The translations under genes were made by a program, and so were the position numbers. DNA of 22,749 bases from Pseudomonadota bacterium (lineage in GTDB: Bacteria; Pseudomonadota; Gammaproteobacteria; Burkholderiales; Gallionellaceae): contig JAJZUH010000010.1 in assembly GCA_021847165.1 (NCBI GenBank), positions 1 through 22,749 of the forward strand, written 5' to 3'. The notes under the pieces were generated by a model, which ran no database searches, was not told the origin of the DNA, and saw only the letters and a program-made list of their open reading frames with translations. Below, one piece after another: positions 1 to 5,841 of the stretch. Every line of letters begins with the position of its first letter. Position 1 is the first letter of the stretch.

Positions 1-71
1 TGTCTTGAGGTAGTTCAACATCCTGTCTGCTCCATTCGAGTTGATTGAATTATCCAGTGCGATGAAAGACA

Positions 72-93
72 CGGGGCAGCACTGGCTGCCCCG
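72..93 (-). terminator. Hairpin after the lipoprotein gene, likely terminator
   Basis: A perfect 9-bp stem (CGGGGCAGC and GCTGCCCCG) with an ACTG loop starts 13 bases past the stop codon of the minus-strand gene that ends at 107. On the minus strand it is followed by a short pyrimidine-rich stretch (TGTCTTTC) rather than a clean U tract. It is probably an intrinsic terminator of moderate strength; it could instead only protect the 3' end. Positions 1-71 hold nothing I can identify. Confidence 0.55.
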
Positions 94-106
94 GCGATCG
101 GTTCGT

Positions 107-541
107 TCACTTCTTGTTCTGGTAGATGTTGTCGACGACCTCATCGACCATCTCTTGCGGCGACTTGCGCGTCAGCGAGGTATGCAGCGAGTTGCCCGTG
201 GCCAGTTGGGCACCGGTCTTCGGATCGTTGATGTTAATGGTCAGCTCGAGCATGTACATGGTCATGTCCCACATCCATTTGTCGAAGTACTCAACCACCG
301 CATCGACGTTGGCCGGCGGAGCTTCTTCGCCGGTGGTTACGGTGACGCCCTTGCTGCGGAATTTGTCGGCGACCAGTTCGTTGATCTTGCGGCCGTCGGC
401 CGGGATCTTCTTCACATACATGGTTTTCAGCGCCGCCAGGTTGGTCGACGGACTGACATTGGCAGTGGCGTGGTTGGCGCAACCGGTGGTCATTGAAGCG
501 ACGAATCCCAGAATTGCGGCCAGTCTCAGAAAATTCTTCAC
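107..541 (-). CDS. Small putative lipoprotein, function unknown
   Basis: The product is 144 residues from a GTG start. The N-terminus (VKNFLRLAAILGF, then ASMTTGC) is a short basic region, a hydrophobic stretch and a lipobox-like TTGC. This suggests signal peptidase II processing at Cys21, although Thr at -3 is a weak match to the lipobox. The mature part has no motif I can assign; it carries a WMWDMTMYMLELTI segment and an acidic/Asn-rich C-terminus (DEVVDNIYQNKK). The GTG was chosen because AAGGGGAA precedes it at good spacing and the signal sequence starts there. The frame stays open for 333 bases upstream, but no ribosome binding site supports those earlier starts. The gene is monocistronic, diverges from the chemoreceptor gene and has a hairpin after its stop. 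An envelope lipoprotein is likely; its role is unknown. Confidence 0.7.
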   Translation of the reverse strand: MKNFLRLAAILGFVASMTTGCANHATANVSPSTNLAALKTMYVKKIPADGRKINELVADKFRSKGVTVTTGEEAPPANVDAVVEYFDKWMWDMTMYMLELTININDPKTGAQLATGNSLHTSLTRKSPQEMVDEVVDNIYQNKK

Positions 542-903
542 AACATTCCCCTTTGGTCTATTGAATGAATAAACAACGATCTTGTGCTGCAGGTGCTTTC
601 GATACTTCACAGCGAAGACTAGCAGCAAAGACCCTGTAGTCATATATGCCAAAAGATATAGACCTGCAGCTAAACCGCTGGCGACCATGCGCGCGTACGA
701 TCTTGTTTTGCGCTTTGAAATCCTGCCTGCGAGCGTCCGGATGAGTCGTTCGCCACGCGACATTTGTCTTTTGTTTTCAGGAAATAACCCGCATTCCCGC
801 CTCAATTCGTCACTTGCTTTTCCGTCCAGGCTGCTAACGTGGCACCATGCGGCTAAACCGCAATCGATGACCATCGTTCGTCGGCATTCAGGGATATGAA
901 AAT
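542..903. other. Intergenic region between divergent genes
   Basis: About 360 bases separate the lipoprotein gene (minus) from the chemoreceptor gene (plus). It should hold both promoters, but I could not pick a convincing -35/-10 pair for either. The minus frame continuing from the lipoprotein gene is open throughout and encodes a possible hydrophobic stretch near 590-680, without a ribosome binding site. No repeat or RNA gene was seen. Confidence 0.4.
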
Positions 904-2571
904 ATGAATCTGCGTTTCGGGAGCTTCCCGCTCAAATTCAAGTTCGCGCTCTATTGCCTTGCTGCCCTGCTCATCGCCGAGCTTTCCTTCGCGTTGCTGG
1001 TGCAGCTGCTTGAGGTGCAATCTTCCTGGGCGATACTGGTGACAGGAATGGCGACGGCCCTGGTTGCAGCGCTGATCTTTTATTGGCTGATCGCATGCCA
1101 GCTCGGCCGCCTGCGGGAGATCGCTGACCAGCTGGCCAGGCTGGGCAAGGGAGACATCACGGCCAGGATCGCCTGGCCGGAAACTGGCCAAACGACGGCG
1201 CTGCAGGACGAAGCCACATTGCAGCAACGGGTCGATCAACTGGCCAAGACCTTCTCCGCATATTTCCAGGGCGGTTTTTCGCTGCATCCCGAGGCCATGC
1301 AGCAGGTGGGAAAAACCCAGGTGCCTGCGCTGAAGAACGAACAGACGATCCTCAACATGAACTTCAGCCAGGTGGATCGCTTGTTTGCCGAAACGAAAGG
1401 CGTGGCGACGATCTTTGCCAGGCGCGGCGAGGACTTCGTCCGCATCGCCACTTGCCTGAAGATGCAGAATGGCACGCGCGTGGTCGGCACCATGCTCGAC
1501 AGCACCCGCCCCGCTTACGCCAGCCTGCTCAAGGGCCAGACCTTCACCGGACGCGCCAGATTGTTCGGCACCGACTACATGACCCAGTACAACCCGGTGA
1601 AAGGACGCTCCGGCGAGGTCATCGGTGCCTTGTTCGTGGGGCTGGAGATCGAACGTGCGGCGCAGCCCGAGAACGAGATCGCGGCGCTGGCGCAAGGATT
1701 CAACAGTGTGGCGGAAGAGTTCGGCAGTTTCGTCAGCGCCATCGTCAAGGCTGCCGAGGCGGTGGCCGATGCTTCCACCGAACTGGCGGCCAATTCGGCC
1801 AGGGCGGCGCTCAACTCGGAACAGCAAAGCGAGGCTGCTTCCTCGACAGCGGCAGCCGTGGAGGAAGTCACCGTCAGCATCACCCTGGTGGCCGAGCGCG
1901 CGCAGGAGACCGAGAACGCATCGTCCGGTGCCAGCGACCTGTCGGAAGATGCGCAGCGGCTGGTGCAAGACGCCACCGGCAAGATCGCCCGCATCGCCGA
2001 TTCGGTGAATGAGCTGTCGCAGGCCATCATCACCCTCAAGGAACACTCGACCCAGATCGGCGGCATCGTGCAGGTGATCAGGGAGATTGCCGATCAAACC
2101 AACCTGCTGGCCCTGAACGCCGCCATCGAAGCGGCGCGCGCGGGCGAACAGGGACGCGGCTTTGCCGTGGTGGCAGACGAAGTGCGCAAGCTGTCGGAAA
2201 GGACAGGACAGGCCACGCTGCGGATCGCTGACATGATCGACTCGATCAAGCAGGAGATTTCCGCTGCCACGCAAGGCATGTCCGCCAGCAGGGGCTACGT
2301 CGAAGAGGGGGTGGTGCAGGTGAAGAGCGTGCATGACGCCCTGAACAGGATCAAGGACGGTTCACACCAGATCGGGACGATGATCCGCGAGATCAGCGCG
2401 GCCACCCGGGAACAGAGCATGGCCAGCACCGGGATCACGCACAACGTGGAAAAGATCGCCCAGATGACGGAGGGGAACAGTGCGGTGATCGCCGAGGTAT
2501 CGGGCGCGGCTGCGCATCTCGAACACATGTCCTCGACCCTGCAGAACATGGCGCATCGCTTCAGGCTGTAG
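904..2571 (+). CDS. Methyl-accepting chemotaxis protein with Cache-like domain after the membrane helices
   Basis: A 555-residue chemoreceptor. Membrane helices lie at about 14-36 and 42-64, joined by only about five residues, so there is essentially no periplasmic domain. A HAMP-like segment follows at 65-90. Residues 112-250 resemble the Cache_3-Cache_2 sensor family (FARRGEDFVRIATCLK, then GTMLDSTRPAYASLLKG, then ARLFGTDYMTQYNPVKG, then GEVIGALFVGLEI). A long coiled coil follows, with the conserved MCP hairpin tip at about 394-430 (EIADQTNLLALNAAIEAARA, then GFAVVADEVRKL). Because no helix follows the Cache-like part, it should lie in the cytoplasm. The C-terminus (NMAHRFRL) has no CheR/CheB-tethering pentapeptide. 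The ATG has AGGGA nine bases upstream. The protein should signal through CheW/CheA; no che genes are nearby. The ligand is unknown. Confidence 0.9.
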   Translation: MNLRFGSFPLKFKFALYCLAALLIAELSFALLVQLLEVQSSWAILVTGMATALVAALIFYWLIACQLGRLREIADQLARLGKGDITARIAWPETGQTTALQDEATLQQRVDQLAKTFSAYFQGGFSLHPEAMQQVGKTQVPALKNEQTILNMNFSQVDRLFAETKGVATIFARRGEDFVRIATCLKMQNGTRVVGTMLDSTRPAYASLLKGQTFTGRARLFGTDYMTQYNPVKGRSGEVIGALFVGLEIERAAQPENEIAALAQGFNSVAEEFGSFVSAIVKAAEAVADASTELAANSARAALNSEQQSEAASSTAAAVEEVTVSITLVAERAQETENASSGASDLSEDAQRLVQDATGKIARIADSVNELSQAIITLKEHSTQIGGIVQVIREIADQTNLLALNAAIEAARAGEQGRGFAVVADEVRKLSERTGQATLRIADMIDSIKQEISAATQGMSASRGYVEEGVVQVKSVHDALNRIKDGSHQIGTMIREISAATREQSMASTGITHNVEKIAQMTEGNSAVIAEVSGAAAHLEHMSSTLQNMAHRFRL

Positions 2572-2622
2572 CGCGCAACGATCCAGCGACACCGTTACTC
2601 TGCCGCCCAGCCTGATGCCGGA

Positions 2623-3168
2623 TCAGTTCTCGCGTTCGCCGCCCTGCTGTTCTGCCGCGCTGAACAGGTAGGGGTCGACCTTGGAGGCCTCGTTGCGCCG
2701 CTGTGCAGATGCCAGCTGGTGTTTCGCCTCGTCGATCTCCCTGGAATTCTCCTTTTTGGTCATGTCGAAGACCCATTGTCCCAGGAAATAACCGAGGATC
2801 GCACCGCCGATCGCGCCGAACAGCCCCAATCCCCACTGACCGATCACCACGGGGCCGATATATGCCGCCGCCAGCAATGGCCAGGGGTGCTGCCCAGCCT
2901 TCGCTTCCGCCTTCGACACCACGTCCTTGGCCAGCGTTACATCCTGTTCGCATTTCATCAGGTAAAGCTGGTCCAGTCTCCCGGTGGTCGAGATCAGCTT
3001 GTTCCTGAGTTCCGGGTCAGCCACGGAATAATAGGCATCGCGCAATTTGGCGGGCGAACCGCTTTCGCGCGCCTGCCTGACAGCCTGGCCGATCGCGGCT
3101 TGTGCTTCCAGCCTGTCGATCAATGCGCTCAATTGGTCCATCTCGCGCTGCACTTCGTTCTCTCCCAT
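2623..3168 (-). CDS. Unrecognised membrane protein with coiled-coil ends
   Basis: A 181-residue protein I do not recognise. The first 90 residues are charged and probably helical (EVQREMDQLSALIDRLEAQA). A hydrophobic glycine-rich hairpin follows at about 97-138 (PLLAAAYIGPVVIGQWGLGL, then GAIGGAILGYFLGQWVF) and looks like two membrane segments. The tail, about 139-181, is polar and helical. The start is supported by GGGGGAG nine bases upstream of the ATG. It lies downstream of qmcA on the same strand with an 84-base gap, so it may be cotranscribed with nfeD-qmcA; that pairing suggests, but does not show, a membrane-organisation role. It converges with the chemoreceptor gene, with no clear terminator in the 51 bases between them. 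Confidence 0.7.
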   Translation of the reverse strand: MGENEVQREMDQLSALIDRLEAQAAIGQAVRQARESGSPAKLRDAYYSVADPELRNKLISTTGRLDQLYLMKCEQDVTLAKDVVSKAEAKAGQHPWPLLAAAYIGPVVIGQWGLGLFGAIGGAILGYFLGQWVFDMTKKENSREIDEAKHQLASAQRRNEASKVDPYLFSAAEQQGGEREN

Positions 3169-3252
3169 TTGCCACTCCCCCGATTCCTGTTTTCAACTGC
3201 CACTGGCGTGATGCCGTCTTGCGACGACAAGCATACACCGGTTTGGCGTTCG

Positions 3253-4158
3253 CTATTTCTGCGCTTTCACGATGCTCATCGCAGTCGCCACCATCGCCCC
3301 CATGTCGGCCAGATTGCCCGGCAGGATGAGGGTGTTGCCTTCTCTGGCGACGTTGCCGAAGGCTTCGACATATTTCTCCGCCACCTTGAGGTTGACCGCA
3401 TCCATGCCGCCCGGCGACTGGATGGCCTGTGCGACTTGCTGGATCGCCTGCGCGGTGGCCGCAGCGACGGCCTTGATGGCTTCCGCCTGGCCCTGCGCGG
3501 TGTTGATCGCCGCCTGTTTCTCGCCTTCGGAACGCTGGATGAAGGCTTCGCGCTCGCCGGTGGCGATGTTGATCTGTTCCTGCTTGCGGCCTTCCGAAGC
3601 GGCGATCAGCGCGCGCTTCTCGCGCTCGGCGGTGATCTGCGCCTGCATGGCATGCAGGATCTCCTTGGGCGGCGTCAGGTCCTTGATCTCGTAGCGCAGC
3701 ACTTTGACGCCCCAGCTGGTCGCCGCCTCGTCCAGCGCAGCCACCACGGCGCGATTGATGTCGTCGCGCTCTTCAAAGGTCTTGTCCAGCTCCATCTTGC
3801 CGATCACCGAACGCAAGGTGGTCTGCGCGAGCTGCGTGATCGCCATGATGTAGTTGCTGGTGCCATAGGAAGCCAGACGGGGATCGGTGACCTGGAAATA
3901 CAGGATGCCGTCCACCTGCAGCTGGGTGTTGTCCTTGGTGATGCAGATCTGGCTGGGCACATCGAGTGGGACTTCCTTGAGCAGGTGTTTGTAGGCAACG
4001 TTATCGATGAACGGGATGACGATGTTGAGGCCGGGAGACAGCACCGCATGGAAACGCCCCAGACGTTCCACCACCCAGGCGTGCTGCTGGGGCACGACCT
4101 TGAGCGCCTTGACGATGAAGATGATGGCTGCAACCAGTATGAACAGAGCAATTTCCAT
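3253..4158 (-). CDS. qmcA: SPFH/band 7 (paraslipin) protein, QmcA-like
   Basis: A 301-residue stomatin/prohibitin-family protein. An N-terminal membrane anchor (about 3-18, IALFILVAAIIFIVKALKVV) is followed by the SPFH domain (VPQQHAWVVERLGRFHAVLS, PGLNIVIPFID, and WGVKVLRYEIKDLTPPKEI at about 150). A long Ala/Glu/Gln-rich coiled coil follows (EREKRALIAASEGRKQEQIN, GEKQAAINTAQGQAEAIKAV), then a hydrophobic C-terminus. Members of this family form large oligomeric membrane microdomain scaffolds and often regulate membrane proteases. AAGGAGAAGGAAAC precedes the ATG. It begins 12 bases after the nfeD stop, and the nfeD/qmcA pairing is widely conserved in bacteria. The family call is firm; the exact orthology (QmcA rather than another paraslipin) is less so. 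Confidence 0.9.
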   Translation of the reverse strand: MEIALFILVAAIIFIVKALKVVPQQHAWVVERLGRFHAVLSPGLNIVIPFIDNVAYKHLLKEVPLDVPSQICITKDNTQLQVDGILYFQVTDPRLASYGTSNYIMAITQLAQTTLRSVIGKMELDKTFEERDDINRAVVAALDEAATSWGVKVLRYEIKDLTPPKEILHAMQAQITAEREKRALIAASEGRKQEQINIATGEREAFIQRSEGEKQAAINTAQGQAEAIKAVAAATAQAIQQVAQAIQSPGGMDAVNLKVAEKYVEAFGNVAREGNTLILPGNLADMGAMVATAMSIVKAQK

Positions 4159-4170
4159 GTTTCCTTCTCC

Positions 4171-4596
4171 TTAATGTTGCTGCGGTTTGCGGTGCGTCAG
4201 GACCAGGCTGGAGCCTCGCACTGCCTTGATGTAGAACATACCGTCGTGCGGCGCTTCGGCTGATTCGGTTTCCGCATCCCACTCGGCGCCGCGATATTGC
4301 ACGCGCGCCGTGCCGTCGTCGTTCCATTTGAGTACCTTTACCGGCTGGCCGATATCGAGGCCGGCATCAACCGTTTCCCTGGGACGGCTGCTTTTCCAGC
4401 GCCGCAGAATGACAGTGCCCGCGACCACCATCAGCGCGCACAGCACCAGCTGCCAGCTGATGCCGGCGCCGAGCAAGGCCGCCAGTCCGCCCACCGCCAT
4501 CGCGATGGCGATCATCAGCAGGTAAAAAGTCCCCGTCGCCATTTCCAGGCCGGTCAGTATCAACGCCAACAAGAACCAGTAAGCATATATTTCCAT
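4171..4596 (-). CDS. NfeD-like membrane protein (short form)
   Basis: A 141-residue protein with three closely spaced hydrophobic helices at about 4-65 (YWFLLALILTGLEMATGTFY, then LLMIAIAMAVGGLAALLGAG, then WQLVLCALMVVAGTVIL). A soluble C-terminal OB-fold-like domain follows at about 80-135 (GQPVKVLKWNDDGTARVQYR, then GAEWDAE). This is the short NfeD form without the ClpP-like protease domain; it partners SPFH proteins in the membrane. The start at MEIYAYWF was chosen because GGAAGGAACATCC precedes that ATG; the frame extends 21 codons further upstream without a better signal. It is the first gene of the pair with qmcA. Confidence 0.85.
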   Translation of the reverse strand: MEIYAYWFLLALILTGLEMATGTFYLLMIAIAMAVGGLAALLGAGISWQLVLCALMVVAGTVILRRWKSSRPRETVDAGLDIGQPVKVLKWNDDGTARVQYRGAEWDAETESAEAPHDGMFYIKAVRGSSLVLTHRKPQQH

Positions 4597-4721
4597 GGAT
4601 GTTCCTTCCGTCCTTCCAGACCGCAATCCGGCACTCGAGCAAAGCTCGCCTGCCGTCAATTATGCTGCATAAACCCGCAGCACGGAGCCTGACCGCAAAA
4701 GCATGCCCGGTCCGGCCTGAC

Positions 4722-4764
4722 CCTCAAAAAAACAAAAGACGCGTGCTGCAACAGCACACGTCTT
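4722..4764 (-). terminator. Rho-independent terminator of the cyclase gene
   Basis: A 12-bp stem with one C/A mismatch (AAGACG, C, GTGCTG on the left; CAGCAC, A, CGTCTT on the right) and a CAA loop occupies 4736-4764. On the minus strand it is followed by CTTTTGTTTTTTTGAGG. It begins 27 bases past the stop codon of the minus-strand cyclase gene, so it is a clear intrinsic terminator. It separates that gene from nfeD-qmcA. Confidence 0.85.
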
Positions 4765-4791
4765 GCGATGTCCGGATGTCTGGCGCGCCGC

Positions 4792-5769
4792 TTATTTGGC
4801 CGCCGCCTTGGCGGGAACGATCTTGGCGACGTAGTGCACGCAGATCGTCACTTCGCTATCCGATTTCAGTTCTTCGTCTGCCAGGCGCTCGCGTTCGCTG
4901 GCGAGGTCAAAGGTGATGCGATTCCCCTCCGCGTCCTTGATCAACGAGAAGTCGGTCACCTCTATGCTGGTCAGGTGCCCCGGATTGACGATGCTCTTCC
5001 AGGACATCTTGATCTTGCATTTGTCTTTGGCGGCCGGTTCGACCGGCAACTGGATCGAATAGATGCTCGCGACCTTCTTGATCTGCCCGTACGGCACGAT
5101 ACGTTCGATTTTTTCCCAGGTGTGCGAGTTGATCGGGGTCTTGGCGGATTCCGGTATGACCACGTCTTTCGAGCAGAAAACGGTATGCGGTGAATCTTCC
5201 GCGATGTTCCTGATGTAAACCTGCTCCATGTGGAAGTCGCCCTGCAGCGCCTTGGGAATGACGTCGAGCAGGAAGGCGCCGTCGACCACGATCCCGCCCG
5301 GCTTGGCCAGGTCGTTCAGCCGGGACGCCAGATTCAGGATCTGCCCGGAATAGTCGATGACCTCTTCGCCCGCATACAGGCAGAACGCGGTGCCCCGCGC
5401 GACGCCGAAGCCTATCCTTTCCGGCAGCGGATAGTTGATCATCAGGTCGTCGGTGAACATGGTCGGGTAATCGTTGATCGCTTTCTGGCATTGCCGCAGC
5501 ACAGACTCGGCGACCGACAGCAGGTCGGCCTGGTCGTATTTGTACCTGAAGGCCATCAGCAGGCCGTCGCCCGTGGGCTTGGCAAATACGGCATCGGTGA
5601 AATACACGCTGAGCAGTTTCTCGTAGAACTTGCGAATGAACATCGCGATTTCGGGCGCCTGGCGGCCGACGCTGAAGCCGGAGAAGTTGCGTATGTCGCA
5701 GACGACGGCGATGACGAATTCCGAGCGCCCTTCGGCGTCCCTGAATTTCCTGATCATGTCTTCAAGCAT
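4792..5769 (-). CDS. Class III adenylate/guanylate cyclase domain protein
   Basis: A 325-residue soluble protein whose catalytic domain (about 17-200) starts almost at the N-terminus. By alignment to class III cyclases, the residues needed for catalysis are present. Metal-binding Asp are D25 (VVCDIRNFSGFS) and D68 (KPTGDGLLMAF). The substrate-selecting pair is K64 and D139 (VIDYSGQILNLASRL). Transition-state residues are N146 and R150. The Lys/Asp pair predicts ATP as substrate, so cAMP is the likely product. Residues about 205-325 form an additional, probably beta-rich domain I do not recognise, ending in a PAKAAAK tail. There is no membrane segment or receiver domain, so input must come from the C-terminal domain or partners. 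GGGAAGGGATCGAG precedes the ATG. The gene is a single transcription unit with a terminator, lying downstream of the Liv operon. Confidence 0.88.
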   Translation of the reverse strand: MLEDMIRKFRDAEGRSEFVIAVVCDIRNFSGFSVGRQAPEIAMFIRKFYEKLLSVYFTDAVFAKPTGDGLLMAFRYKYDQADLLSVAESVLRQCQKAINDYPTMFTDDLMINYPLPERIGFGVARGTAFCLYAGEEVIDYSGQILNLASRLNDLAKPGGIVVDGAFLLDVIPKALQGDFHMEQVYIRNIAEDSPHTVFCSKDVVIPESAKTPINSHTWEKIERIVPYGQIKKVASIYSIQLPVEPAAKDKCKIKMSWKSIVNPGHLTSIEVTDFSLIKDAEGNRITFDLASERERLADEELKSDSEVTICVHYVAKIVPAKAAAK

Positions 5770-5787
5770 CTCGATCCCTTCCCGAAA

Positions 5788-5810
5788 TCTGCCGCCTGCC
5801 AGGCGGCAGA
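5788..5810. repeat. Perfect inverted repeat between the Liv operon and the cyclase gene
   Basis: Two 11-base arms (TCTGCCGCCTG and CAGGCGGCAGA) flank one central C. The repeat lies in the 72-base gap between the stop of the fused Liv gene (5842) and the cyclase start (5769). It is 31 bases past the Liv stop, so it could end Liv transcripts as a hairpin, but no U tract follows on the minus strand. It also sits about 20 bases upstream of the cyclase start and could act as a protein-binding dyad. Confidence 0.6.
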
Positions 5811-5841
5811 CGCCGAAATCTAAGCCGATGCTCCCGGGGCG

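Noticed and set aside
853..2334. A 493-residue open frame antisense to the chemoreceptor gene
   Set aside because: Its translation is rich in His, Arg and Gly without any domain pattern, and it is the reverse complement of a clearly coding MCP. Long antisense frames are expected in GC-rich genes.
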